Part shown: positions 17,753 to 26,061 of the stretch, piece by piece | Layout: every line of letters starts with the position of its first letter | Numbering within the stretch: position 1 is the stretch's first letter | From: CAIWHR01 sp963726765 | GTDB taxonomy: Bacteria; Pseudomonadota; Gammaproteobacteria; Burkholderiales; Casimicrobiaceae | Direction: 5' to 3' | Assembly: GCA_963726765.1 (NCBI GenBank) | Contig: CAVSDH010000006.1 | Location: 310,001-374,000 of the forward strand | Length of the DNA: 64,000 nt | Notes under the pieces: model-generated | What the model was told of the DNA's origin: nothing | What the model saw: the letters and a program-made list of their open reading frames with translations, nothing else | Database searches by the model: none | Program-made: the position numbers and the translations under genes

Positions 17753-17766
17753 TTGATCTGCGTCAT
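17753..17766 (+). promoter_or_regulatory. FNR/ANR-like box TTGATCTGCGTCAT
   Basis: Perfect first half-site TTGAT and a weaker second half GTCAT (consensus ATCAA). It is immediately upstream of the GNAT-rrf2 unit, and the pad-hcr operon is divergent from the same gap. Confidence 0.4.
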
Positions 17767-17781
17767 TCTTTGGGGGCGCTA

Positions 17782-18303
17782 GTGACGTCGAAATCGCCAC
17801 GCACCGGCCCGGCCGGCGCCTCGAGCGGCCGGCGCAGCAAGGGACCGGTCGGCGCACCCGCGTCGGTCGTCGTCCGCGCGGCGCGTCAGACCGATCTCCG
17901 GCACGTCATCGAGCTCGATGCCACGGTCACCGGCCTCGAGAAGCAAAGTTACTGGCGCTCCGTCTATCGGCAATACGCCGGGCAGGACCAGCCGGGACGA
18001 CAGTTCCTGGTGGCGGACGCGGGCGGGCGCGTCGTCGGATTCATCATCGGCGAGGTGCGCGATTGGGAGTTCGGCTCGCCGCCGTGCGGCTGGGTATTCG
18101 CGATCAACGTCGGGCCCGGCGATCGGCTGAAAGGTATCGGCACGCTGTTGCTCGAAGCGATCTGCGCCAGCTTTCGACGGACGGGCGTACGCAAGGTGCG
18201 CACGGTGCTCGCCCGCGAAAACACGCTGATCCTCTCGTTCTTCCGCAGCCAGGGCATGATGGCCGGACCCCACATCCCGCTGGAGATGGACCTTGAGACC
18301 TGA
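17782..18303 (+). CDS. GNAT family N-acetyltransferase
   Basis: A 173-residue protein; after a 35-residue Ser/Gly/Arg-rich lead it has one GNAT domain with VVRAARQTDLRHVIELD at the start, the FAINVGPGDRLKGIGTLLLE acetyl-CoA site, and a RSQGMMAG segment near the end. The GTG at 17782 is preferred because GGGGGCG lies just upstream; a TTG 12 bases earlier is possible. It resembles each half of the double-GNAT protein at 6.0-7.0 kb (shared FxR/SQG pattern), so the two loci have related enzymes. Probably cotranscribed with rrf2 (33-base gap). Substrate unknown; regulation of a CoA ligase by lysine acetylation is one possibility. Confidence 0.8.
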   Translation: MTSKSPRTGPAGASSGRRSKGPVGAPASVVVRAARQTDLRHVIELDATVTGLEKQSYWRSVYRQYAGQDQPGRQFLVADAGGRVVGFIIGEVRDWEFGSPPCGWVFAINVGPGDRLKGIGTLLLEAICASFRRTGVRKVRTVLARENTLILSFFRSQGMMAGPHIPLEMDLET

Positions 18304-18336
18304 CTTTCGACAGGCCGCGCACGACACGGGGTTGCG

Positions 18337-18856
18337 ATGAGACTGCAGAAGAGCACGTCGCTCGCGCTGTACAGCGTGATCGAGTTCGCCATCGATCCGG
18401 AGCGCCACATTTCCGCCGCCGAAATCGCGAAGAAGTATGGACGCTTCGCCGCACCACCTGGCCAAGGTGCTGTCCGAGCTCGCGCGCGCCGACGTCGTCG
18501 AATCGGTCCGCGGCGTCGGCGGCGGCTACCGGTTCATCGGCAATGCAAGGCGACTCACGCTCATGGACATCATCCAGCTGTACGAGAATTTCGGCCAGCC
18601 TGCCGCGGCGCGCGGTGAGGCCACTCTATTGACACCCGTCGAGATGGCGCTCGGCGCCGTACTTTCCGAAATCGACGAAATCGCCAAGGCGACGTTCAAC
18701 TCGATTACGCTTGAGACGATGCTGCGCCTGATCAAGCGCCAGCAGGTCAGTGCAACGTCGGGCCCGGTGCACACGGGAGACGAGCGAAACGTGACGCGTT
18801 CCGGAGGAGCGCGCACACGCGATCGAAAATCCTCGCCCCGTCGGAAATCCGCGTGA
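18337..18856 (+). CDS. Rrf2 family transcriptional regulator without cysteines (one frameshift)
   Basis: About 172 codons. The N-terminus MRLQKSTSLALYSVIEFA and the helix-turn-helix SPHHLAKVLSELARADVVES, followed by RGVGGGYRF and LMDIIQLYENFG, are typical of Rrf2/IscR proteins. The frame slips near 18435 (after AEIAKKYG), where one base change restores it. No cysteine is present in either reading, so the Fe-S sensing used by IscR and NsrR is absent. The C-terminal 30 residues are basic and probably unstructured. It is a candidate regulator of the adjacent catabolic operon. Confidence 0.75.
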
Positions 18857-18945
18857 CGGAATGAAGGCGGCGACCTGACCGAAAGGCGGCGCAAGCCGTC
18901 CATGCGCTGCCATGGCAAGGGAGGATGCGCAGTGCCGCACCTTCA

Positions 18946-18959
18946 TTGATGCGGATCAA
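18946..18959 (+). promoter_or_regulatory. perfect FNR/ANR box TTGATGCGGATCAA
   Basis: An exact match to TTGAT-N4-ATCAA, 80 bases upstream of the GTG start of the short-chain dehydrogenase gene. This is the strongest of the four FNR-like sites and predicts activation of that gene when oxygen is low. Confidence 0.7.
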
Positions 18960-19039
18960 GGCGTCACCATTCACGGTCCCCCACAGTTGTTCCGCCGCGA
19001 ACGGCCGCGGCGTGATTGCGCATGCGGGAAGGAGCGAAA

Positions 19040-19786
19040 GTGCAACTGGCTGGCAAGATTGCGATCGTCACGGGCGCGGCGCAGGGCATAGGCGAAGCCG
19101 TGGCGCGCGCGTTTGCACGCGAGGGCGCGTGTGTCTGCGTTGCCGATCTCGCCGCCGATCGCGTCGAGGCGCTTGCCAGCGAGCTCACGGCCACGGGCGT
19201 CGAAGCCATCGCGGCGCGCTGCGACGTGTCTTCCCGCGACGACGTCGACGCGATGGTGGCGGCGGCGCACAAGCGCTTCGGACGCGTCGACATCCTGGTC
19301 AACAACGCCGGCATCACGCGGCCCGCGATGCTGCACAAGATGACCGCAGCGCAGTGGGACGAAGTCGTCGCCGTGCACCTCAGTGGAAGCTTCAACTGCC
19401 TGCAGGCCGTGGCGCCCGGAATGATGGAGCGCCGCTCCGGCCGCATCATCAACGTCACCTCGACCGCAGGCGTGCTGGGCACGATCGGCCAGATCAACTA
19501 CAGCGCCGCGAAAGCCGGTATCGTCGGCTTGACGATGTCGGCCGCGAGGGAGCTTGCGCAATACGGCATCACCGTAAACGCCATCGCGCCAGGTGCCGCG
19601 ACACCGATGACGGCGACGATTCGCACGGACGAGCGGTTCAGGGAAAAGTACCTTGCGCGCATTCCGCTGGGACGATGGGCGGCGCCGGCGGAAATCGCTC
19701 CGGTGTTCGTCTTCTTCGCCTCGGATGGGGCCGGGTACGTGACCGGGCAGGTGCTCGCCGCCGATGGCGGCATGACGATTCGCTAG
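19040..19786 (+). CDS. short-chain dehydrogenase/reductase (FabG-like)
   Basis: A 248-residue classical SDR. It has the NAD(P) motif TGAAQGIG, NNAG near residue 85, catalytic Ser in the NVTSTAG segment, YSAAKAG with the catalytic Tyr and Lys, and a C-terminal VTGQVLAADGGM. The GTG start is chosen because GGAAGGAG lies 5 bases before it; TTG and ATG codons upstream lack this spacing. A perfect FNR box upstream and aromatic-acid genes on both sides suggest a hydroxyacyl-CoA or ring-product dehydrogenase of anaerobic metabolism, but the substrate cannot be read from the sequence. Its TAG stop lies inside the inserted palindromic element. Confidence 0.85.
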   Translation: MQLAGKIAIVTGAAQGIGEAVARAFAREGACVCVADLAADRVEALASELTATGVEAIAARCDVSSRDDVDAMVAAAHKRFGRVDILVNNAGITRPAMLHKMTAAQWDEVVAVHLSGSFNCLQAVAPGMMERRSGRIINVTSTAGVLGTIGQINYSAAKAGIVGLTMSAARELAQYGITVNAIAPGAATPMTATIRTDERFREKYLARIPLGRWAAPAEIAPVFVFFASDGAGYVTGQVLAADGGMTIR

Positions 19787-19950
19787 TGTCCTGTTCCGTA
19801 AGTACCGAAGCAAAAGGAGCGGATGAAATCAGCCGTCAGGCAAGGCGGGAGACCGAGAGCGTACCCCGCGGTACGGTAAGGCCGACCAACGCAGCATGGC
19901 GGCTGGTTTCGCCGCGAACTTGCGAGCGTATTTGCGGAACAGGACACTAG
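19783..19950. mobile_element. 168-bp MITE-like full-length imperfect palindrome
   Basis: The ends are a perfect 16-bp inverted repeat: CTAGTGTCCTGTTCCG at 19783-19798 and its complement at 19935-19950, extended imperfectly inward. GTACC-CCGC-GGTAC (19861-19874) sits exactly at the centre, and the arms between also pair (for example GAAATCAGCCG on the left with GAAACCAGCCG on the reverse right arm). No protein is encoded. The first CTAG provides the stop codon of the dehydrogenase gene. CTAG at both ends may be part of the element or a target duplication. Confidence 0.7.
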
Positions 19951-19992
19951 GGCCGTCCCGACGGACGTCGGCAATCCCCGCCGACCGATCCT

Positions 19993-21623
19993 CTACCGTG
20001 CGGATTCCGCCGTCGCCGGCGAATCGCGGCTTGAACCCGCCTGCGATCGAAGTCGGTAGCGCTGAATCTTTCCGGTGGCGGTCTTGGGCAGTTCGTCGAT
20101 GAATTCGATCCAGCGTGGATACTTGTAGGGTGCGAGCCGCGATTTGACGTGCCGCTTGAGTTCGTCGGCGAGCGCATCCGAAGGCTCGTGCCCGCTCTTC
20201 AGCACGACGTACGCAACCGGCTTGACGAGGCCCTCCCGATCGGCCCTGCCGATGACGGCAGCCTCGAGCACCGCTTGGTGGGAAACCAGCGTCGACTCGA
20301 CTTCGATCGGCGAGACGTAGATGCCACCGACCTTCAGCATGTCATCGCTGCGGCCCGCGTAGATGTAGTAACCATCGTCGTCCACGGAATACTTGTCGCC
20401 GCTGCGGGTCCACGGCCCCAGGAACGTGGTGCGAGTCTTCTCGCGCTGGTTCCAGTACGACATTGCGCTGGTCGCGCCGCGGACCTGGAGCTCGCCGACC
20501 TGCCCCCGCGGGACCTCCTCGCCGTCATCTCCGACGATTCGCAGCGCGTATCCGGGTACCGGCGTGCCGCTGGAGCCGTAGCGCACGCGTCCCGGACGAT
20601 TCGAAAGGAATGTGTGCAGCATTTCGGTGGAGCCCAGCCCATCCAGGATTTCGACGCCGAAATGCTCGGTCCAGCGCTTCCCGATTTCCGCGGGCAGCGC
20701 TTCTCCTGCCGACGCGCAGCAGCGCAGTCGCAGTTCTCCGCGCTTCGGAAGGTCCGGGCTCGCCAGCATGGCGGCGAAAAGCGTCGGCACACCGTAGAAG
20801 ATCGTCGGCTGGAACGTGCGCAGCCGGGAGAAGACTGCGGCCGGCGTCGGTCGCTCCGCCATCAGGAGGGAGGTCGCGCCGGTGGCAAGGGGGAACGTGA
20901 GACCGTTTCCGAGCCCGTAGGCGAAAAACAGCTTCGCCGCGGAAAAGACCACGTCGTTCTCGCCGATCGCCAGAATGGACTCCCCGTACAGTTCCGCAGT
21001 ATGAATCGGGCTGGAGTGAACGTGGACGGTGCCTTTCGGCGCACCCGTCGAGCCGGAGGAATAAAGCCAGAAGCACGCTTCGTCGGCGCAGGTGTCGGCC
21101 GCTTCGAATTCCGCGTTCGACTTTGCGAGCAGCGAATCCAGCGATAGATGGGGGCCGGGATCGCGACCGGAGACGATCACGTGCCGAAGGTGCGGCAGCT
21201 GTCCCGAGCAGCGGCGAAAATCTCGGGAAGGAGCGACTGGGACACGATCAACGCGCATGCGCGACTGTCGCGAAGCATGTGCTCGTAATCGCTCGCGGTG
21301 AGCAGCGTATTCGAGGCAATCGGAACGATGCCGGCCTTGATGCTGCCGAGGAAGGCCGTCGGAAAATCGATGGTGTCGAGGAGGCAAAGCAGCACTCGCT
21401 GCTCGGCCTGCATGCCCAGGCCCGTCAGTGCGCCGGCGCAGCGATTCACGCGCGCCGCGAGTTCGGCGTACGTATAGGCGCCCAGATCGTCGATGAAGGC
21501 GATCTTTCCGGCCCGGCCGGCCGCGATGTTGCGCTCGACCAGGTCGTAGGCGGCGTTGTACTCGCGCGGAATTTCCAGCCGCGAAGGGCTTACCCGACGA
21601 TCGGCGATGCTGAAGCGGGGCAT
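19993..21623 (-). CDS. benzoate/4-hydroxybenzoate--CoA ligase family (one frameshift)
   Basis: About 543 codons. It has the AMP-binding motif YSSGSTGAPKGTVH, the adenylation segment DGLGSTEMLHTFLSN, the hinge AGRSDDMLKVGG and the C-terminal lysine motif PKTATGKIQRYRL. These, and the N-terminal EYNAAYDLVERN, fit benzoate-CoA or 4-hydroxybenzoate-CoA ligases (BclA, HbaA, Hcl). The start has GGAGGTCA directly upstream. The frame changes near 21180, between residues about 148 and 150; a single indel would repair it. It would feed the same benzoyl-CoA route as the pad-hcr operon. Aromatic specificity beyond this is not resolvable. Confidence 0.8.
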
Positions 21624-21800
21624 GCATTGACCTCCGCTGTGAACCGTCTCCGGCGTCGCACCGGACACCTCGGATCAAGTCTGTGCGCCAGTGACGGCGC
21701 ACGGCGAGTCCCAACGCACCCGGGTGCTGATCGCCCCGGCGCAAATAGCGCAATACGGATCACGCGTATGACCTTCTACGGCCGAACCCCTGCGCAGTCC

Positions 21801-21814
21801 TTGATCTGCGGCAA
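21801..21814 (-). promoter_or_regulatory. FNR-like box TTGATCTGCGGCAA
   Basis: One perfect half-site and one weaker half, about 180 bases upstream of the CoA-ligase start on the minus strand. It is the weakest of the four sites in this region. Confidence 0.3.
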
Positions 21815-21881
21815 GATTCGCGCGGAAGCACGCGATGCCTACCGCCGGATCGCCGTCGCAGGGCCCGCCCGGCCTGCGCCT

Positions 21882-21897
21882 GATCACGCACGTGATC
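21882..21897. promoter_or_regulatory. 16-bp palindrome GATCACGCACGTGATC
   Basis: Perfect 7-base arms with a 2-base centre, about 260 bases upstream of the aromatic CoA-ligase gene. It could be an operator for a dimeric regulator; no regulator can be named. Confidence 0.35.
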
Positions 21898-22068
21898 CTT
21901 GAAATGTCGACGCCGGCAGCTGCCCGGAGTCGACACTCCCGAACGTCGAGCGGCGCCGCAAGCATCCGCGATCCGGATCGGCACGTTCGACCGTCAGAGC
22001 GACGCTCGGCGTATAGTTAGCCCCTTCGCGGGGCATCGCGGAATCTGGCTCGTTACGGGACGACGCGG

Positions 22069-22095
22069 CAAAAAAAACAGGCGACGCGCGCCTGT
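22069..22095 (-). terminator. Rho-independent terminator of tRNA-Leu
   Basis: On the minus strand, ACAGGCG-loop-CGCCTGT is followed by a run of eight T. It lies about 50 bases beyond the tRNA-Leu 3' end. Confidence 0.8.
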
Positions 22096-22141
22096 CGGAT
22101 TGCGGTGATCGGTCCGGTTGCGGTCCCGAACTTTGCCTGAT

Positions 22142-22228
22142 TGGTGCCCAGAAGAGGACTCGAACCTCCACAGTGTCGCCACCGCTAGGACCTGAACCTA
22201 GTGCGTCTACCAATTCCGCCATCTGGGC
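22142..22228 (-). tRNA. tRNA-Leu (CAG)
   Basis: The 87-base gene on the minus strand begins GCCCAGATGGCGGAATTGGT and ends with encoded CCA. The acceptor stem pairs GCCCAGA with TCTGGGC; the anticodon loop TTCAGGT gives anticodon CAG; the long variable arm of class II tRNAs and the T loop GGTTCGAGTCC are present. Confidence 0.97.
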
Positions 22229-22264
22229 GACCGCAGCCCGAAATTCTACTTTTCACTCCTAATC

Positions 22265-24607
22265 TTGTCAAAAAAACCACGCCCGCCCAAGACCCCTCGA
22301 GCGCCCGCGCACCCTGCACCGCGCATGCGCGGCGCCGCCACTGAGCGGAAACGGGCGCCCCGCGGTTCCGGCCCTGCCCCTTCCTCCGGTCGTCGTGAAG
22401 GTGACATCGACCCTGAGCTGCTGCCGTCGCGCTCGGCGATTCTCGACGCGCTGAAGGCCGCGGGGATTCCGCTGCCTGCTGCCGATCTCCTGCAAGCGAT
22501 GGCCGTCGACCGACGCGCGCGCGCAGCGTTCCTCGGCAGGATCGAAGCCATGCAGCGGGACGGCCAGCTGATGGCGAACCGCAAGGGCGAGCTCTGCGTC
22601 GCCGCGAAGCTCGATCTCGTCACCGGCACCGTGCAGGGACATCCCGAGGGCTACGGATTCCTCGTCCCCGACGACGGCAGCGCCGACCTCTTCCTCGAGC
22701 CGAAGGAGATGCACAAGGTGCTGCATGGCGATCGCGCGACGGTGCGACGCACCGGAACCGACCGGCGCGGGCGCCCCGAAGGCGAAATCGTCGACGTCCT
22801 CGAGCGCGCCAACACGACCATTGTCGGCCGACTGTATGAAGAGCGTGGCATCGCGTTCGTCGTCGCCGAGAACCGTCGCATCAACCAGGACCTGCTGGTG
22901 CCGCCGGGCGAGCGCGGCAGCGCGAAATCGGGCGACGTCGTCGTGGTCGAGGTCGTCGAGCAGCCATCGCCGCAGCGCGAGGCCATCGTGCGCGTCATCG
23001 AGGTGCTGGGAAGCTACACCGACCCCGGCATGGAAATAGAAATCGCCTTGCGCAAGCACGATCTGCCGCATGAATTTTCCGCCACGGCGAGCAAGCAGGC
23101 GGACCGGCTGCCGAAGGAAGTACGCGCCGCCGACCGCAAGGGGCGCATCGACCTGACCGCCCTCCCCCTCGTCACGATCGACGGCGAAACGGCGAAGGAT
23201 TTCGACGATGCCGTGTACTGCGAGCGCGCCGGCAAGGGTTACCGGCTGATCGTCGCGATCGCCGATGTGTCGCATTACGTCCGCGACGGCGACGCCCTCG
23301 ACCGCGACTCGCGCGAGCGCGGCACGTCCGTCTATTTCCCGCGCCGCGTCATCCCGATGCTGCCCGAAGCGCTGTCGAACGAACTGTGCTCGCTCAAGCC
23401 CGTCGTGGATCGCCTCTGCATGGCCTGCGAGATGGACGTCGGTGGAGACGGCGTCATCGCGAACTACAAGTTCTATCCGGCCGTGATGCACTCGCGCGCG
23501 CGCCTCACCTACACGCAGGTCTGGGACTGGCTCTCCGAGCCGAAGAAGGCACCGCGCGAAGCGAAAGCGCTGCTGCCGCACCTTTCCGACCTTTACGCGC
23601 TCTATCACGCGCTCAAGGCAGCGCGTGAAGCGCGCGGTGCCATCGACTTCGACACCGTCGAGATGCAGCTCGAATTCGACGTGAAAGGCAAGATCGTGCG
23701 CGTGGTGCCGGTCGCGCGCAACGACGCGCACAAGCTGATCGAGGAATGCATGCTCGCGGCAAACGTCTGCACCGCGCAGTTTCTCGAGCGGCACAAGCAT
23801 CCGGCGCTCTATCGCGTTCACGAAGGCCCGACGCCGGAGAAGCTCTCGGCGCTGCGCGACTTTCTCGGGAGCTGCGCGCTTTCGCTGCCCGGAGGCGACA
23901 AGCCGACCGCGTCCGACTACGCGCGGCTCCTGCTGCGCATCAAGGACCGCCCGGACTACGCTCTGCTGCAGACGGTGCTGCTCCGCTCGCTGCAGCAGGC
24001 GCGCTACCGTCCCGACAACGTTGGCCACTTCGGCCTCTCGTACGAAGCCTACGCGCATTTCACGTCGCCGATCCGCCGCTATCCGGATCTGCTGGTGCAT
24101 CGGGCAATCAAGGCCGTTCTCGCGCAGTCCGAGTACAAGCCCGGCGGGTCCTCGTGGTCCGCACTTGGCGAACACTGCTCGTTTACCGAGCGGCGCGCCG
24201 ACGACGCGACGCGCGATGTCGAGAACTGGCTCAAGTGCTACTTCATGCAGGACAAGATCGGGGAATCGTTCGGCGGCACGATCAGCGGCGTGACGAGCTT
24301 CGGCATCTTCGTGACGCTTGACAATCTCAACATCGACGGACTCGTCCACGTCACCGAGCTCGGCCGCGACTACTTTCACTTCGATGCGGGACGCCATGCG
24401 ATGGTCGGCGAGCGCACGGGGCGCGTGTTCCAGCTCGCGGGTCGCGTTCGGGTCACCGTGGCGCGCGTCGATCTCGAAACGACGAAAATCGATTTCACCC
24501 TCGCGGCCGACACGGAACCGGCGGCGCCTGGCGTTCCCTCGCGCCCGCAGTACAGCGAACCGCTTGCGCGCGGAGATCGCCCCGCCAAGGTCAAGCCGCG
24601 GCGCTGA
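22265..24607 (+). CDS. rnr: ribonuclease R
   Basis: A 780-residue 3'-to-5' exoribonuclease that degrades structured RNA. A basic N-terminal extension is followed by a winged-helix segment (SRSAILDALKAAGIPL), two cold-shock domains (GHPEGYGFLVPDDG), the RNB catalytic domain with DGETAKDFDDAVY around residue 300 and the HFTSPIRRYPDLLVHR segment, and an S1 domain (GVTSFGIFVTLDNLNIDGLVHV). The frame opens with TTG at 22265, for which no good Shine-Dalgarno is seen; ATG at 22325 is an alternative. The C-terminal tail is short and basic. Confidence 0.95.
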   Translation: MSKKPRPPKTPRAPAHPAPRMRGAATERKRAPRGSGPAPSSGRREGDIDPELLPSRSAILDALKAAGIPLPAADLLQAMAVDRRARAAFLGRIEAMQRDGQLMANRKGELCVAAKLDLVTGTVQGHPEGYGFLVPDDGSADLFLEPKEMHKVLHGDRATVRRTGTDRRGRPEGEIVDVLERANTTIVGRLYEERGIAFVVAENRRINQDLLVPPGERGSAKSGDVVVVEVVEQPSPQREAIVRVIEVLGSYTDPGMEIEIALRKHDLPHEFSATASKQADRLPKEVRAADRKGRIDLTALPLVTIDGETAKDFDDAVYCERAGKGYRLIVAIADVSHYVRDGDALDRDSRERGTSVYFPRRVIPMLPEALSNELCSLKPVVDRLCMACEMDVGGDGVIANYKFYPAVMHSRARLTYTQVWDWLSEPKKAPREAKALLPHLSDLYALYHALKAAREARGAIDFDTVEMQLEFDVKGKIVRVVPVARNDAHKLIEECMLAANVCTAQFLERHKHPALYRVHEGPTPEKLSALRDFLGSCALSLPGGDKPTASDYARLLLRIKDRPDYALLQTVLLRSLQQARYRPDNVGHFGLSYEAYAHFTSPIRRYPDLLVHRAIKAVLAQSEYKPGGSSWSALGEHCSFTERRADDATRDVENWLKCYFMQDKIGESFGGTISGVTSFGIFVTLDNLNIDGLVHVTELGRDYFHFDAGRHAMVGERTGRVFQLAGRVRVTVARVDLETTKIDFTLAADTEPAAPGVPSRPQYSEPLARGDRPAKVKPRR

Positions 24608-24661
24608 TCGCGGCATCGCGTCGGAAAAGTCGGCGCCGACCCTTGCTTCCCGATAGGACAG

Positions 24662-24697
24662 GGAGAATTGGATTGTATTTTTCTCCAATACAATCAA
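24662..24697 (+). promoter_or_regulatory. AT-rich inverted repeat upstream of purT with overlapping alternative hairpin
   Basis: GATTGTATT (24671-24679) and AATACAATC (24687-24695) are perfect 9-bp arms around TTTCTCC. A second possible stem pairs GGAGAA (24662-24667) with TTCTCC (24681-24686) and excludes the first. It is about 95-130 bases before the purT start, in an A/T-rich island. It may be an operator or attenuator; it does not match the enteric PurR box. Confidence 0.4.
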
Positions 24698-24790
24698 TGT
24701 GTTGAATCTTCAAATCGCGGCTTGTGTGCAGCGCAACATTCCGGGACCGGTCGCTGCTAAAATGGGCGAAACCACCCGGAGTCCTCCAAC

Positions 24791-26023
24791 ATGCCCGAAG
24801 GTCGCGAGCGGCAACCCATGCAGATCGGCACACCGCTGTCCCCGTCTGCCACCAAAGTCATGCTCCTCGGCAGCGGCGAGCTCGGCAAGGAAGTCATCAT
24901 CGCGTTGCAGCGGTTCGGCGTCGAAGTCATTGCCGTCGACCGGTACGCCAATGCGCCCGGACACCAGGTCGCGCATCGCGCTCACGTCATCGCGATGACC
25001 GACGGCGCCGCGCTGCGACGCCTGATCGAGCAGGAACGCCCGCACCTCGTCGTTCCCGAGATCGAGGCCATCGCCACGGATGCGCTGGCCGCAGTCGAGC
25101 GCGAAGGCCTCGCGGAGATCATCCCGACGGCGCGCGCCGTTGCGCTCACGATGAACCGCGAAGGCATTCGCCGACTGGCCTCCGAAGAGCTTGGCTTGCC
25201 GACGTCGCCTTACCGGTTTGCCGACAATCTCGCCGACTTGAAAGCGGCGATCGAAACGACCCCGGGAATCGGCTACCCCTGCATCGTCAAGCCGGTGATG
25301 TCGTCCTCTGGCAAGGGTCAGACCCTCGTGCGCACGCCCGAGGAAGTCCCGCAGGCCTGGCAGTACGCCGAAAGCGCCGGGCGCGTGCGCGGCAGTCGCG
25401 TCATCGTCGAGGGTTTCATCGATTTCGATTACGAGATCACGCTGCTGACCGTGCGCGCGGTCGGCGAGAACGGCGCGGTGCAGACGCATTTCTGCGAGCC
25501 GATTGGCCACGTGCAGGTCAACGGCGACTACGTCGAGTCCTGGCAGCCGCAGTCGATGTCACCGGCGGCGCTCTCGCGGTCGCGCGAAATCGCTGCGCAG
25601 GTGACCGGTGAGCTCGGCGGCCGCGGGATTTTCGGGGTCGAGCTGTTCGTCAAAGGAGACGACGTCTGGTTTTCCGAGGTGAGCCCCCGCCCGCACGACA
25701 CCGGACTGGTGACGATGTGTACGCAGGCGCAGAGCGAATTCGAGCTCCATGCGCGCGCGATCCTTGGACTTCCGATCGACGTACGCCGCCACGCGTCCGG
25801 CGCGTCGGCGGTCATTTACGGCGGGCTGGATGCGCGCGGCATTCGATACGACGACGTCGCCCATGCCCTGTCGGTTCCCTGCTCCGACCTGCGACTCTTC
25901 GGGAAGCCGGAATCGTACAGAAAGCGGCGCATGGGCGTTGCACTTGCGACGGCAGGCGATGTCGATGAAGCGCGCGTTCGCGCGAAGGAATGCGCGCACC
26001 GAGTGAGACCGCGCGCGGCGTGA
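24791..26023 (+). CDS. purT: formate-dependent phosphoribosylglycinamide formyltransferase
   Basis: A 410-residue ATP-grasp enzyme making formyl-GAR from GAR, formate and ATP in purine synthesis. Visible are the N-terminal nucleotide-binding VMLLGSGELGKEV, the VDRYANAPGHQVAHRA segment, the ATP-grasp loop VMSSSGKGQ, and FSEVSPRPHDTGLVT with metal ligands. CGGAG precedes the ATG; a second ATG 27 bases downstream is possible. Use of free formate fits the formate dehydrogenase at the right edge of the window only in a general metabolic sense. Confidence 0.96.
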   Translation: MPEGRERQPMQIGTPLSPSATKVMLLGSGELGKEVIIALQRFGVEVIAVDRYANAPGHQVAHRAHVIAMTDGAALRRLIEQERPHLVVPEIEAIATDALAAVEREGLAEIIPTARAVALTMNREGIRRLASEELGLPTSPYRFADNLADLKAAIETTPGIGYPCIVKPVMSSSGKGQTLVRTPEEVPQAWQYAESAGRVRGSRVIVEGFIDFDYEITLLTVRAVGENGAVQTHFCEPIGHVQVNGDYVESWQPQSMSPAALSRSREIAAQVTGELGGRGIFGVELFVKGDDVWFSEVSPRPHDTGLVTMCTQAQSEFELHARAILGLPIDVRRHASGASAVIYGGLDARGIRYDDVAHALSVPCSDLRLFGKPESYRKRRMGVALATAGDVDEARVRAKECAHRVRPRAA

Positions 26024-26061
26024 CGCGCCGGCGATCGGCATTCCCGCCCCGGACCGGCGCC

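Larger units (their letters stand above)
17582..17781. promoter_or_regulatory. divergent promoter region between the pad-hcr operon and the GNAT-rrf2 genes
   Basis: This 200-bp gap separates two outward-facing transcription units. It contains the GGTACC palindrome and an FNR-like box near the GNAT gene, and an A/T-richer patch (TAGAATCC at about 17704, GGTATTAAATTGATC at about 17744) that is unusual for this GC-rich genome. Shine-Dalgarno AGGAGAA for the thioesterase gene is at 17582-17590 on the minus strand. Exact promoter elements could not be assigned. Confidence 0.6.
21624..22141. other. 518-bp intergenic region upstream of the CoA ligase
   Basis: No credible gene is seen; the short open frames here lack Shine-Dalgarno signals and recognisable motifs. 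It holds an FNR-like box (21801), a 16-bp palindrome (21882) and the terminator of the tRNA-Leu gene (22069-22095). Confidence 0.5.

Noticed and set aside
21675..22222. Short overlapping frames upstream of the CoA ligase and across tRNA-Leu
   Set aside because: They overlap the tRNA gene or regulatory palindromes and encode Arg-rich sequence without motifs.
24671..24695. Inverted repeat after rnr considered as an rnr terminator
   Set aside because: The stem is A/T-rich and lacks a following T run, so a regulatory role for purT is more likely.
22268..24697. An 809-codon open frame on the minus strand opposite rnr
   Set aside because: Antisense shadow of rnr with Arg/Val/His-rich composition and no motif.
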